A program made the translations under genes and the position numbers. Positions 1 to 11,758 of a stretch of 64,000 nucleotides of DNA are shown here, piece after piece (the stretch's first letter is position 1; every line of letters begins with the position of its first letter). A model generated the notes under the pieces. The model made no database searches, had not been told where the DNA came from, and saw only the letters and a list, made by a program, of their open reading frames with translations. Source of the stretch: Delphinapterus leucas (taxonomy: Eukaryota; Chordata; Mammalia; Artiodactyla; Monodontidae); contig NW_022098066.1 of assembly GCF_002288925.2 (NCBI RefSeq), forward strand, positions 82,123,973 through 82,187,972, read 5' to 3'.

Positions 1-1155
1 GCACAGCAAAGGAAACCATAAACAAGATGAAAAGACAACCCTCAGAATGGGAGAAAATATTTGCAAATGAAGCAACTGACAAAGGATTAATCTCCAAAAT
101 TTACAAGCAACTCATGCAGCTCAATATCAAAAAAACAAACAACCCAATCCAAAAATGGGCAGAAGACCTAAATAGACATTTCTCCAAAGAACATATACAG
201 ATTGCCAACAAACACATGAAAGAATGCTCAACATCGTTAATCATTAGAGAAATGAAAATCAAAACTACAATGCAAATCAAAACTACAATTACCTCACACC
301 AGTCAGAATGGCCATCATCAAAAAATCTACAAACAATAAATGCTGCAGAGGGTGTGGAGAAAAGGGAACCGTCTTGCACTGTTGGTGGGAATGTAAATTG
401 ATACAGCCACTATGGAGAACAGTATGGAGGTTCCTTAAAAAACTACAAATAGAACTACCATATGACCCAGCAATCCCACTACTGGGCATATACCCTGAGA
501 AAACCATAATTCAAAAAGAGTCATGTACCAATATATTCATTGCAGCTCAATTTACAATAGCCAGTACTTGGAAGCAACCTAAGTGTCCGTCAACAGATGA
601 ATGGATAAAGAAGATGTGGCACATATATACAATGGAATATTACTCAGCCATAAAGAGGAACGAAACTGAGTTATTTGTAGTGAGGTGCATGGACCTAGAG
701 ACTGTCATACAGAGTGAAGTAAGTCAGAAAGAGAAAAAGAAATACCGTGTGCTAACACATATATATGGAATCTTAAAAAAAAAAGAATGGTCATAAAGAA
801 CCTAGGGGCAAGACGGGAATAAAGATGCAGACCTACTACAGAATGGACTTGAGGATATGGGGAGGGGGAAGGGTAAGCTGTGACAAAGTGAGAGAGTGGC
901 ATGGACATATATACACTACCAAATGTAAAATAGATAGCTAGTGGAAAGCAGCCGCATAGCACAGGGAGATCAGCTCGGTGCTCTGTGACCACCTAGAGGG
1001 GTGGGATAGGGAGGGTGGGAAGGAGGGAGACGCAAGAGGGAAGAGATATGGGGACATATATATATGTATAACTGATTCACTTTGTCATAAAGCAGAAACT
1101 AACACACCATTGTAAAGCAATTATACTCCAATAAACATGTTAAAAATAATAATAA
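1..1155 (+). mobile_element. LINE-1, 3' end (cut by window edge)
   Basis: The first bases correspond to the ORF2 region near 43910 of the large L1 in this window, and the element runs to its 3' UTR and A-rich end near 1150. An open stretch at 308-796 (162 codons) encodes the ORF2 C-terminus. It includes the Cys motif (CRGC ... HCWWEC) and the conserved [16 protein letters not shown], with stops elsewhere. The 3' UTR (tatatatgtataactgattc) is the same type as in the elements at 31562 and 51886. Confidence 0.9.
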
Positions 1156-1905
1156 TAAATGCTGGATAGGGTGTTGAGAAATAGGAACCCTCCTACACTG
1201 ATGGTGGGAATGTAAATTGGTACAGCCACTATTGAGAACAGTATGGAGGTTCCTTAAAAAACTAAAAAGTAGTTACCATATGATCCTGCAACCCCACTCC
1301 TGGGCATATATCTGGAGAAAACTCTAAAAGATAATGCACTGCAATGTTCATAGCAGCATTATGTATAATACCCAAGACATGGAAGCAACCTAACTGCCCA
1401 TTGACTGTTGAATGGATACAGAAGATGTGGTATATACATACAATGGAATTTTACTCAGCCGTAGGAAAGAATGAAATAATGCCATTTGCAGCATCATGGA
1501 TGGACCTAGATGTTATCATACTAAGTGAAGTAGGCCAGAGAAAGACAAATATCATATGATATGGCTTATATGTGGAATCTAAGAAAATGATACAGATGAA
1601 CTTATTTACAAAATAGAGATAGACTCACAGACATAGAAAACAAATTTAAGGTTACCAAGGAGGATAGAGGGGTGGGGGAGGATAAATTAGGATTGTGGGA
1701 TTAACATACACACACTACTAAATATAGAATAGATAAACAACAAGACCTATTGTATAGCACTGGGAACTATATTCAATACCTTGTAATAACCTATAATTGA
1801 AAAGAATCTGAAAAAGAATATATATATGTATAACTGAATCACTTTGCTGTATACCTGAAACCAACACATTGTAAATTAACTATATGTTAATTAAAAATTT
1901 TTAAG
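1156..1905 (+). mobile_element. LINE-1, 5'-truncated 3' end
   Basis: Directly after the A-rich tail of the previous element the sequence restarts at the same ORF2 region (aatgctggatagggtgttga) and runs again to an L1 3' end (tgtaaattaactatatgtta). It is more diverged and of another subfamily, with tataactgaatcactttgct near 1830. A 71-codon open piece at 1344-1559 is the ORF2 C-terminus. Confidence 0.85.
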
Positions 1906-3549
1906 TGCTTATGTTATTGATTCAGTCTGCTGTGGCATAAATATTTAGACGAGAATTTTTCTACTTAAAAACTTTGGTTGCTTTCCATAGTTCTAATAAT
2001 TACTATTTCAAAATTAGTGGTAGCATTTGATAAGAATTTTTGTATAGTTACTAAATATCTTCTAACATATTTTATTAATAACTGACATTTATACATTAAA
2101 TTTTTTTCATAGATATAGGGGTGTTGGTTAGATTTTTTGTTTCTAATTTGATAGTGCCATGTTCAGAGATTACTGTCTATATGATACTGATTCTTTGAAA
2201 CTACACTAAGATTTTAAGATGGCTTTACCTAGGTATAATTTTTATGAATGTTCCAGATATTCTTGGAAAATTCATTAACTGTTATTGTGAAGTCAGTGCT
2301 CTGTATATAACGGGGTGTTGAGAAGGTATTCTTCCTGTCTTGGAGGCCTCTTGATGTCCTTTAGTCAAACCACAAGGAGCACCCTGGTGAGTCAAACAAA
2401 AATGGAGTCACTGATGCTTTTTGCTGCAGGGAAAATTACACACTAAGGGGAAATGTCGTATCTCAGTAAGTGAGTGTTAGGAAGGGCTTATTATGGGATT
2501 GTACTTGTGTTAGTTGATATTGAGAGAGGTTTAAAAAATTGAGTATCTTAATGAATATTATCAAAGTTGCAGGCATGATCAGATGAAATGTGCTCTTCTC
2601 TTTCATTACATCCCCAAACTGGATTTTGTTTATAACAAAGTTTTTCTATAAAGTAATTTTACATTGTTTTATTTACTGAAACCTAGGGTAGGTTTTTAGT
2701 TTATTTTCTTGGGTTGTCCAGGTATATAGTCTTATTAATCTCAGATGAAGATATCTTCTCTTCCTCCTTTCCAATTCTTATATGTAAAATCCTGCAATAA
2801 CCATAGTAACAAGATTCTGATGTAACATGATTACTGGTTGGTGACCATCGTCTTCCAGATCCTTATTCTTAAACCTTTTCCCGGAGTGAAGGGAAAGGGG
2901 TGATTGAGGAGAGGGAGAGAGAAAAATGAGACAATTCCACTACAGAAAGACACAAGCTGGGTTCTTCCATCCCAGTATTTGCTGGTCTAAACGGTCTGAA
3001 ATAGGCAGAAGAAGCAGGTGATGATTTACAATGAAGAGCTCGCCAAGCCCTGTCTCATTACAGAACCCAGACTCAATCCTAATATGTTTACGCTGAAGCA
3101 GCTAAGGGCCACCAGGTAGCACCAAACAGCAGCCAGGACCCAAACAGGTAGGGATCATCCTGCTGGACTCCAGAACTCCTACCCAGCTAGCCAATAGCTG
3201 GCTTGCCTTGCTCTTTTAAGTAATTTTGCAATTCTGTGGTCTCACAATTTATACAACTGAATTTGAAAATATATTTGCTTCATGGATCACCTATTGCAAA
3301 TAGCAATGTTGTTAAGCATAAAATAATCTCCACCAATTAAATTTATGAAAGCAAATAACTGGGAAAGGAAGGAGGGAGGAAGGAAGGGAGGGGAATGGAG
3401 GATATAGGAGTCTCACCTATATTACCTCATTTTTGAACATCTGAAACAAATATGAAAAAATATTAATGTACTATAATTTTAAAATATAAAATTATAGTTA
3501 TACACTACAGTATTTACAATATTAGGTGTTTATACATTTCTGTCAGTAT
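1906..3549. other. Intergenic DNA, no gene seen
   Basis: AT-rich, with a short purine-rich tract at 3362-3400. I see no coding frame, RNA gene or clear young repeat. Confidence 0.5.
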
Positions 3550-3960
3550 TATAGATACATTTTATTGAAGTATAACTCACATTAGTAAAGTTCACAAATC
3601 TTAAGTAAATTTTACATGAAATTTTATGTATACATTCATGAAATCACCACCAAAGTCAAGGTATTTTCTGTCTCCAAACAGATTTTTCTTGCAGTCTTCT
3701 CAGTCAAGACCCCCATCCCCCCAAAGTACCCACTATTCAGATCTTTATCAGCTGTTTGCTTTTCTGACTTATATAATGGAATCAGACAGAATGTATTTTT
3801 TAGTGTCCAGCTTACTTTGCTCAACGTTATGCCAATGACACCTCTTTCCTTTTTTTTTTTTTTTTTTTCAATGACACCTCTTTCTATTGCTGCATGCTAT
3901 TCTTCTCCATTTCTGGGCAGTATCCCATAGGGTGACAGCACCGTAGTTTATCCATCCTCC
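3550..3960 (-). mobile_element. Old LINE-1 fragment, antisense
   Basis: The plus strand opens attttattgaagtataactc and continues in the style of an L1M 3' UTR read backward, followed by tataatggaatcagacag and atgctattcttctccatttc. A run of about 18 T sits at 3850, between two near-copies of caatgacacctcttt, which look like a target duplication around an insertion or a slippage event. Confidence 0.65.
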
Positions 3961-4700
3961 TGCTGGTGATTATTTTCAGTCCGGGTGCTCAAAGACAAGG
4001 CGGTGAAGAAACACACTAGTTGATCAGGAAAAGAAGTTAAGTCAGGATTATCGGTACATAATTTCCCTGCCTTCCCATATCAATGGCAGGCTGTCAATAG
4101 AAGTTTTTTAGAAATATTATCATTGGAGGGAAAATGTTTTGGATAATGTTGTGTTTGCACCTTCCAGATCCACTCTCTTCCTTTCTCCACCAAGATTTCT
4201 CCTCCAGGAGGCTGACCTGTATCAATGGTTCAATTCCAACAGACTCCTTTATTTTCAGACTTCGACTTGGATTCAGCAAATAGAGAGTCCAGGGTGGAAG
4301 TGTGGTGGGGAATGAGGTCAGGGTGTTCATTTCTTGGCTTCCTTGCAGTGAGAGGGCCTGGGGCTCACCATGCCCCTGGCAGAAGTCACAGCTCTCCTTG
4401 AGTTAACTTGTTCTATAGGACTTCCTCCTTTCAGTTTCCAGTAACCTCTCCCAGCCTTCACGCCTTTCGACCGGGAAGTGGTAATAGATGCTGATGCTAA
4501 TGAGGACTTTCTGCACTACCCCTTAGGTTTCCCCTACACCCCACACGCATTTCAAAATTAGTTTTGATAAATAAGCCCTTCTTGAATTCTCCTCATTTGA
4601 ATTTGCCCACACTTTGCAGTCAGGACTTGACTGGTGCACATGTTTTAAATGTGTTTTTCTTAAGGTCCGTTTCAAAAGAAGGAAAAGTTGTATTCACTCT

Positions 4701-4702
<2 letters not shown>
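3961..4702. other. Intergenic DNA, nothing recognised
   Basis: No gene or repeat I can name. The small open frames here have no Notch-like or other recognisable content. Confidence 0.4.

Positions 4703-4705
<3 letters not shown>

Positions 4706-4739
<34 letters not shown>
4706..4739 (+). repeat. (CA)n microsatellite
   Basis: About seventeen CA units in an uninterrupted run. Confidence 0.95.
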
Positions 4740-4741
<2 letters not shown>

Positions 4742-4815
4742 CACACGCACCATCTCTCTCTTCGGGGCTTTTGCAAGCACCTGATACATATTTCATTTTA
4801 GAAATACTATCACCA

Positions 4816-4936
4816 GGGAATTCCCTGGCAGTCCAGTGCTAGGACTCCGCGCGTTCACTGCCGCAGGCCCAGGTTTGATCCCTTGTCGGGGAACTAAGGT
4901 CCCACAAGCCGCGTGGCACAGTCTAAAGAGAAAAAC
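4816..4936 (+). mobile_element. CHR-type tRNA-derived SINE
   Basis: Starts gggaattccctggcagtcca and keeps the A- and B-box like stretches of a tRNA-derived head (gttcactgccgcag, ggtttgatccc). It is flanked by a 13-base target duplication with one mismatch: aatactatcacca at 4803-4815 and aatactgtcacca at 4937-4949. This is the older form of the family. Confidence 0.9.
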
Positions 4937-4949
4937 AATACTGTCACCA

Positions 4950-5599
4950 AATGAGGTGAATGACCTCAATATCGTGCAGCAAGCCTGAGGCAGTGTTTAC
5001 TGTGAGAACTTGGAAGCAGAGGCAGTGACAGGCTTGTAGTTTGCCTATTGCCCATCACATCGTCGCCATGCGCAGACGTTAAAGACGGTTGGTCTATTAT
5101 CATGTTCTGAGAAAAGAATTCACCCCCCCCTCCTTGAGCTGTGAGGCCTTTTAGTTGCATGACAGGGAAGCCCAGTCCCTCCCCTGGTGTGACCATGGCC
5201 TGGGGTCCAAGTCTATTGTTCCAGCTGTGTGATATGGCAGCCCTTGGCCTCCAGCCCTGCTCTCCCTTCTTGCATTTCATGCCTAGGAAAGCCCTGCATA
5301 GTCCCCGCACGATCAAGCACTAGGTTTCTACGCTTGCAGTTGCAGGAATAGGATGTGATGGACAGCCCAGAGCCACTGAAGTAGGTTTCCATGGAGCAGA
5401 TTTTCGTTGCCACAGAATCTGAAAGGCTCTGAGAGCCAGCCTGTAGAGAACCAGACTTGGGTGAGACACTCCTTAGCTCTCAAATTCATTTTCTCTTTAC
5501 ACCATTTCAAAACCAAACATGAGGACTCAAATGTGTTTTATATAAAATTATAACACTCAGGATAACCAGTATATGATACCAGTTGTGTTTAAAATGCCA
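4950..5599. other. DNA just past the presumed NOTCH2 3' end
   Basis: No gene seen. It could include the last part of a longer 3' UTR isoform. Confidence 0.4.
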
Positions 5600-5952
5600 T
5601 ATATACCATCAATGTCAAGTATTTGTGTTCAAACATCTGACTGATTGACAAGTAAATGTATGAATGAACTTGGTAACATCTATTTATGCAAAATAATATT
5701 ATATAGCTGTATATTTTAACTCTATACAAAATTTAAAGAGGAATAATATTGGAAACTAATGGTTTAGTTAATAGGACCATTGGTTTTATTAGTTATATCC
5801 CAAACCCAATTCTGATTTTAGCAAATATTCTACGTTTCCACTGGAAGGCACTTTGTCCTGAGACATTGCCCATTTGTCACCAGTCAGTGCACAGAGAAGT
5901 AACTCAATCTTGTGATGTTTCCTATCTGGCAGAAGCTTTCTCCTCAAAAGCA

Positions 5953-5962
5953 TTTATTTATT
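5953..5962 (-). terminator. Overlapping AATAAA polyadenylation signals
   Basis: Two overlapping AATAAA hexamers on the minus strand (AATAAATAAA). Another hexamer lies further on at 5785-5790. Which one is used needs transcript data. Confidence 0.3.
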
Positions 5963-6137
5963 CTCTGCCTGGTGAAAGAAAAAAAGACTAGTGCTAGGCT
6001 CCGTGGGATTCAGAATGAAAAGAAAATGTTTTCTCTCTCAGCAATTATGACATCATAAGGTAAATCATTGCAAGATCAGCGATGCAAGAATGGAAAATAA
6101 AAACTGCAGTGCCCATTGAGCTTGACATGTAACGTTT

Positions 6138-6143
6138 TTTATT
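6138..6143 (-). terminator. Candidate polyadenylation signal AATAAA
   Basis: On the minus strand it reads AATAAA inside a U-rich context (acaaaataaaaaacg). It is the first clean hexamer in about 3.2 kb of 3' UTR. A GU-rich downstream element is not obvious, so it is only a candidate. Confidence 0.3.
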
Positions 6144-6412
6144 TTGTGATAAAAATGCTTCCATATAAATTTCGTCTTAACTACTTTTAGAATGAAACTT
6201 TGAAAATTAAAAACAAATTGTGCATTTTCCTTACTATGTATAGTCAGGAATATGCAGTCATTTTACTGGTTATGGGTTTCTCATACGAACGGATATCGTT
6301 ATCACTTTTATGAGAAATGTACACAAGGAAGAAGCCACAGTACCAAGCAGTTATGAATGGGAGCCTCAGGGCATATGAACTTGTCCTCTCAAACAGTCAT
6401 TATACATTCAGT

Positions 6413-6420
6413 ATATTAGT
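6413..6420 (-). promoter_or_regulatory. miR-181 8-mer seed match in the 3' UTR
   Basis: The transcript strand reads TGAATGTA, a full 8-mer site for the miR-181 seed. Such a site can occur by chance in about 3 kb of AT-rich sequence, so this is weak evidence. Confidence 0.25.
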
Positions 6421-6881
6421 TAAGGCCAAAATCCCCAAACCACCTGCCAACAGAACATTACACCTTTGGTTCTTTTTTATGCAAGAATTACGAACTAGCA
6501 CATTTAATAAGATGATATAATGGATTTGTGCACCATAGCTGACTGCTTACATAAAATCTTTAGCTCTCAGTCTTTCTTTCCCTCAAACCTCTCCCTCCCT
6601 TACCAATACGTAGGTCAGAAGATGACACCTAATACAAAAGAAACAAACAAATAAAAAACATATCCCCAAAGGCAGACAGAAGAGGAATCAAAGGAAGAAT
6701 TCATAAAGATAAAACAAGAATGTGCGGGGCACAGAGGGTGACCTATACCTGGCATAGAAGTTGCATCCCATACAAACTTAGTCTCCAATTCAGCACCCAC
6801 GTGAGAAAGTGATTCTCCGTCTCACCTTGTCTTTTACTAGGCACTGTGTTCTCAGAATCTAAGCAACTGATCCATTTGGAA

Positions 6882-6888
6882 GGCAGTG
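6882..6888 (-). promoter_or_regulatory. miR-34/449 seed match in the 3' UTR
   Basis: The transcript strand reads CACTGCC, the 7-base match to the miR-34a/449 seed. NOTCH2 is reported as a miR-34a target in human cells. Here only the seed match is seen. Confidence 0.35.
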
Positions 6889-9311
6889 TCTTCCTCCTCA
6901 TCGCGGAAGCCTCTTGCCTGTAATGGCAGCTTTCGCATTCATTTCCCCCAAACCCAAAGAGGAACAAGCAAGTTAGGCCTACAGTGTGCGTGCAGACGGA
7001 GGAGGCCACGAGGGATCAAGCTATTGGATCAGAGGCTGACACTCTGAGGAAGAGGGGCTGGGACGGGATGGCGGAGAAGTGCAGATGTGTGGGGTCCACA
7101 GTGATCCATGTAGATAGGTTCTCCCCACCTGTGAGTCAACAAATGGGTCCAAGGATAAAGAGTCACCATTTAGAATGATAAAATACTACATACTATGAAA
7201 GGGGCTGGTAGAGTTGCCACGTGAGAGGATAAAATACAAATGAACAAACAATCTGCTTATATCAGGGAAAAACAAAAATTTTTTTTAATTCAACGAACTG
7301 GGGCAGGACTGGCAAAATCCTTTGCACAATTCCATGCGAACAGGCACACAGGGTTTCCGTACGAAGTCACAGACAGATAAATCAGGGAAATGGGAAGAAC
7401 TGATGAATGCTCCCAGACAAGGCAGGAACGAAAACTATCGAAACCAACACGGAGTAGGCAGACCACCTATTAATATCTACAAAACGTCCCCAGAAGAACT
7501 AATTTTCCATGTGTCGTGACATCATAGCACCGGGCAGAAGTAACCGTGTGGAGACAGGACCAGTTGTTAGCTGACTCAGGGAGAAGAGGAAGAAGAGTAT
7601 TTTTCTCCTCTTTCTAGTGTTGGCTAGAATGCTTCATCCTTGACAGAGGGTCAAAAGAGTTGCCAACACCACAGATACAGGAAGCAGACTCAGGTGAGAT
7701 ACAATCACAATCTGAACAGGAGAATGACAAGACAGTGAGTCTGTAATTGTCCATTATCATCTAGAAGGTGACTCTATGAAAGGAAAAGGTCCCTGATAAG
7801 TGTCCACATTAGTTCCCTAACAGAGAATCTCATGATTGCTTGAAAGGAAAAGAAATGGTAGCAAAAAATAGCAAAGGCTACCTCATAGTTCCTCCCCTTC
7901 CAACCTTCTTGTAAGCCAACATTCTATTTCCCACACTCGAACACAGAAAACCCACGTGTTCAGTGAGAACCTACTGGGTGCACCAGTAATCAGACCCCAC
8001 AGTATGGAGGGAAGCTGGGTGCAGGGGCCTGGGATCAGAAGGAGTGTCAGGAAGTAGAGACTACAGCCCTCTGACTAGCGGAAGACGACTGTCACAGGGG
8101 GCCCTTGAGCGGAGGAAATTTCACTTCTGAACAGCGAGGGAATATTGTTTGACACATTTTCTTCTTGGAGATGTGTGGAGGGGAAGGCTCAACAGCTAAG
8201 ATGATCTCCATCTGCCGGATGTGTGAGTGAAGCAGGCCGAGCGTTCTAATAACAGGGAACAAATGTGTTTCACGCTGGCAGTCAATGGAATGCTTGGCAG
8301 GGACGGGTCAGTGGGTAACCACTCCTTGCATGAGTTACCTTATCTCTTGGTCATTCCAACATTCCAAACCTTTGTCTGTTTGGGTTTTTGAAGGGCTCAT
8401 ATTACCTACACTGCCAAGGATAAACCTTCACACTTACTAGGCCCACAAATGGAAAAAACAACAGATTCTTACTCTTCTTCCTGGTAAGGTTTGTAGGAAT
8501 CCTGTATGCAGGCAAGAGAATTCAGGGGCAGCCTCTTGAAGGGGGTCCTGGTCCCCTAAATGGGTTCAAAGAAAAATATTTTGCTCCCCTTCTTATTTTA
8601 GGAATGATATTATGTAGGAGAATGCACTATGTCCATTTTCTAAAGAAACATGCTTGAAAGTTTTCTGCTGAGAACCATAAAAGTAAACCCCGTGAGACTC
8701 CTAGGGACACTGGGAAAAGAAGGCTGCAGGTGCTTTCCAGAGCAGGAATGATTAAAAGCACAAAGGTCCTGCCCTATAACATGCAGGTGGGGTTCCAGCC
8801 ACAGAGAGGTGCAACAATTACAGCACCAGGTGAAGTCGAAAGACTTTCCAAGGATGAGAATAGAAAGATAGGTCAACTCCGGCAGAATTCCAGGGCACAA
8901 TTCCCAATAGGACTCTACTATAGAATCTTCTCATGGATATAGCAATAGCCCCCAAGGCTGAAAATACAGTCCAAGCTGCAAGAATGTCTACAACAGGCAT
9001 CAATCTTGCTGCCCACACTGAAGAGAGGAAACACGGTCCCAAGTCTTGTATTCATCTTGCAATTCCTGGGCTTGACGGGCAAGAGATTACAAGGAGCCTT
9101 GTCCTTTCCCGGCTCCCAAAACCCTGCAGATACACAGTGAAGCTAATAAAATTGCTTCCTTTGCATCATCTACAAGATAAGAGCATCTCCTCTCCCCTGC
9201 CTCCGGAAGCTGGTTCCAGAGATTTCTTCATTTCTCTCCCGGACGACCTTCATTTGCTCCTCAGCAGCATTTACGATAGGAGTTCTGTCCCTACGCTGGA
9301 GGCAGAGTGTT

Positions 9312-10700
9312 TCATGCATAGACCTGCATGTTGCTGCGTGGTGGCTCAGACATGTGTGCCCCAGGTCCCCGCTGACCTCCTCCAGCACCCCCAGGAGTGG
9401 GGCTGGTGGTCACATCTGACCAGTCAGAAGCAGAGTGGGGGGATGAGCTTGACCACTGGTCAGGAGACTCTGGGGATGGTGTCAGGTAGGGATGCTCACC
9501 CTGGAGGTGACCACTGTGACTGGGCGTTCTCTCAGCAGCATTGGAGGAAGCATAGCTATGCTGTGAAGGGGGTGTGGGATACTTGCCCACAGAGGCTGGA
9601 AAGGGGTGGTAGGCTGGGAGAATGGTCTGAGCAACCTGCCCTTCCTGCTGGGGCATCATGGCAGTGGGAAAAGCCATACTGGGCAAACGAGCCATTTCTG
9701 GAATCTGATACATGGTGGGCAGGGTGCCTGCAACAGCTGGAGGGCAGCTGGATGGAGGCTGGGCAGCCCCGGCTGGTTGGGCAATGCTGCCTTTGGGGAT
9801 TAGCTGGAAAGTCACGATGGGGGGCAAGGGCTCTCGAGGGGCAGGTAAATGCTTCCCTTCAGGCGGCCTGCTCTGGGGAGTTATGCCAGGGTGAGTGCCC
9901 TCAGCTGGAGCCAGGACCATCCCGAACATCTCGTTGTACTGGGTCTCATTCACCTCCACACGGTTCATCCAGTCCGCTGGGACGGTGACTGGATGTAGCC
10001 TACCCAAGCTCCCCGCACTGCCACTGCCTGGGGGAACAATGTGGTGGTGTGACAGCAGCTGGCTCACTGAGGGAAGCACAGTGTTGGCCCCGTGAGCCAA
10101 GGGCTGCATCTCATGAAGGTTAGAGAAAGACAGTGCATGCTGTGCATGGACTGGGGCAGGGGGGGCAGCAGTGGCCAACACAGGGTTGGGTGAGGCCTGT
10201 AAGATTCCGGGGGATGTAATCATTGGAGAGGATGTGGTATCAGAAACATATGTGTGAGGAGATTCTAGGGAATCAACGGGGGACAGAGTCACTGAGCTCT
10301 CAGACAACTGGCCCTTGTCACTCAGAGACTTCTTCCTCCTACTCCCCTTGGCATCCTTGGCCTCCTTGGCAAGGTTAGGGAGGCTACAGGGCACAACACT
10401 CTTGGCATTGGGCCGTCTGGACTTCTTGCCCATCGGGGTGTGCTTCAGACTGAGAAAAGATCTGTTGGGTCCACAGATGACAGGTGAGAGAGCAGAGGTC
10501 AGCACGGTGCCTGGAGGGCTCGGGGTCACATTGTACTCATCCAGCAGGCGCACAATGTCATGGTGCATGCGGTCCCGGGCCACGTCCCGGGGAAGACGAT
10601 CCATGTGGTCTGTGATGTCCCGATTGGCAAAATGGTCTAACAGGATCTTGGCTGCTTCATAGCTCCCCTCCCGGGCAGCGAGAAACAGAGGGGTCTCTTC
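9312..10700 (-). CDS. NOTCH2: NOTCH2 exon 34: last ankyrin repeat, NLS, transactivation and PEST
   Basis: 1,389 bases from acceptor ttttctgtag to the TGA stop at 9312-9314, about residues 2010-2471. It begins [20 protein letters not shown] (end of the ankyrin domain), then basic clusters KKSRRP (about 2101) and GSRRKKSL (about 2128) that act as nuclear localisation signals. A Ser/Pro/Gln-rich transactivation region follows. Near 2415 is LTPSPES, a Cdc4-type phosphodegron, then WSSSSPHS in the PEST region. The last residues are SNMQVYA. Truncations of this exon in people stabilise the intracellular domain (Hajdu-Cheney syndrome); no truncation is seen here. Length agrees with human. Confidence 0.98.
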   Translation of the reverse strand, partial: EETPLFLAAREGSYEAAKILLDHFANRDITDHMDRLPRDVARDRMHHDIVRLLDEYNVTPSPPGTVLTSALSPVICGPNRSFLSLKHTPMGKKSRRPNAKSVVPCSLPNLAKEAKDAKGSRRKKSLSDKGQLSESSVTLSPVDSLESPHTYVSDTTSSPMITSPGILQASPNPVLATAAPPAPVHAQHALSFSNLHEMQPLAHGANTVLPSVSQLLSHHHIVPPGSGSAGSLGRLHPVTVPADWMNRVEVNETQYNEMFGMVLAPAEGTHPGITPQSRPPEGKHLPAPREPLPPIVTFQLIPKGSIAQPAGAAQPPSSCPPAVAGTLPTMYQIPEMARLPSMAFPTAMMPQQEGQVAQTILPAYHPFPASVGKYPTPPSQHSYASSNAAERTPSHSGHLQGEHPYLTPSPESPDQWSSSSPHSASDWSDVTTSPTPGGAGGGQRGPGAHMSEPPRSNMQVYA

Positions 10701-11638
10701 CTACAGAAAAGGCCCACACAGAGCACATTTTAATAACACTCTTGAGAATACAGCAGTGTTTCTCAATCTGTTTGTTATCATCCCTTTAGACATTTTTTCC
10801 TAACTTCCTTCCCACATGAAATTTTAATATCACAGATAAAGTGTATAACTACCTATGTACTGAATGGATATCTGGACTTTATACACAAAGAAAGTTAAGA
10901 TTATTTTACCCCTCCCCAAGAAGCAATTTTGCCCCATTGAGTGCTACATCTCCTTAGTGGGGAACATGTGAGATAAAGCATGTCCCCAAGCCAGAAATTC
11001 ACGTAAAAGAGCACTGAGCTTATCAAAATAGGGTTCTAAAAGGAATAACAGGTAGAAATAAGAAAGGTATGAGGGGAAGAACCTAAAGCATTTATAGAAC
11101 TGGCAAAAATAAGGGAAAGTAAAAGTAAGTAAAAGAAGAGACAAAACATCTGAGAGAAAGAACTAACAGAAGGGAAAGGAGGAAATGAATGAGAGAAGAT
11201 AAGATGAGCAAGAGAGGGGAAACATGACATAAAACTCAGAGGAAGAAAAGCAAACAGGAAAGCATCATGGTGCCCAAGAACAGGGGGGAGAAAAGTATCA
11301 AGAAAACAAATAAGAACAAACAAGTGAAAAGGAAGTGAGTGTGAACAGAATGAAGACCGGGAGAAAGGGAAATGTCAAAGAAGAGAAAGGCAGAAAGGGC
11401 TACACCAAAGTTATTGACAGGAGAGCCTGATGCAGACTGAGTACTGAGTAGGCAGAGGGTCAATCCTGACACTTCCCTGGTTAAGCCCAATACAAGCACT
11501 CCAGCTCTCTGGACCAAGTTCCAATCTGCTTCCATCTTTGTCTATCCTTATCACAAGAGGAGCTACAGGAGAAAAGCGAAGGCCTTATAATCTGAGGCAC
11601 TGCTGTGCCTGCCCTCCAGCTCAGAGCCCAGACTGTAC
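10701..11638 (-). other. NOTCH2 intron 33 with long CU-rich tract
   Basis: 938 bases. From about 11040 to 11420 the plus strand is almost only A and G, so the transcript is CU-rich for about 380 bases. No mobile element seen. Confidence 0.7.
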
Positions 11639-11736
11639 CTTGTTGTCCTGCATGTCTCGGTTGGCCCCATTTTTCAACAGCAAAAGGGTCGCCTCCACAT
11701 TATTCACAGCAGCTGCCCAGTGAAGAGCAGATTTTC
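11639..11736 (-). CDS. NOTCH2: NOTCH2 exon 33: ankyrin repeat
   Basis: 98 bases, acceptor tttcctgcag, donor gtacag, about residues 1978-2009. It encodes [20 protein letters not shown] and [12 protein letters not shown]. It is 2 mod 3, so skipping it would shift the frame and remove the rest of the ankyrin domain, the NLS and the PEST tail. A CHR SINE starts only 22 bases upstream of the acceptor (see the SINE at 11759), and the donor is weak (gtacag), so this exon is the most vulnerable in the window. Confidence 0.96.
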
Positions 11737-11758
11737 CTGCAGGAAAAAAACATTTTTA

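Larger units (their letters stand above)
5600..9311 (-). other. NOTCH2: NOTCH2 3' UTR (far end approximate)
   Basis: Mostly repeat-free sequence that follows the stop codon in transcription direction. I recall the human 3' UTR as roughly 3.7 kb, which would place the end near 5.6 kb. No SINE or recent LINE interrupts it, unlike the DNA on either side. AATAAA signals on the minus strand occur at 6138-6143, 5957-5962, 5953-5958 and 5785-5790, so the real end could be up to about 0.5 kb higher. No open frame in it looks like a gene. Confidence 0.6.

Noticed and set aside
4564..4842. A 92-codon open frame across the (CA)n tract
   Set aside because: The open stretch is largely a Thr-His repeat from the microsatellite, running into a SINE.
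1906..5600. A neighbouring gene past the NOTCH2 3' end, such as ADAM30
   Set aside because: In human ADAM30 lies farther downstream than this window reaches. No disintegrin or metalloprotease text is seen in any frame.
8933..9988. A 351-codon open frame on the plus strand
   Set aside because: Most of it is the reverse of NOTCH2 exon 34 and its 3' UTR. The exon's GC-rich, Ser/Pro-coding DNA gives long antisense frames; the translation has no recognisable domain.
10944..11535. Minus-strand open frames rich in Phe, Leu and Ser
   Set aside because: They come from the CU-rich tract of intron 33 and are low-complexity translations, not genes.
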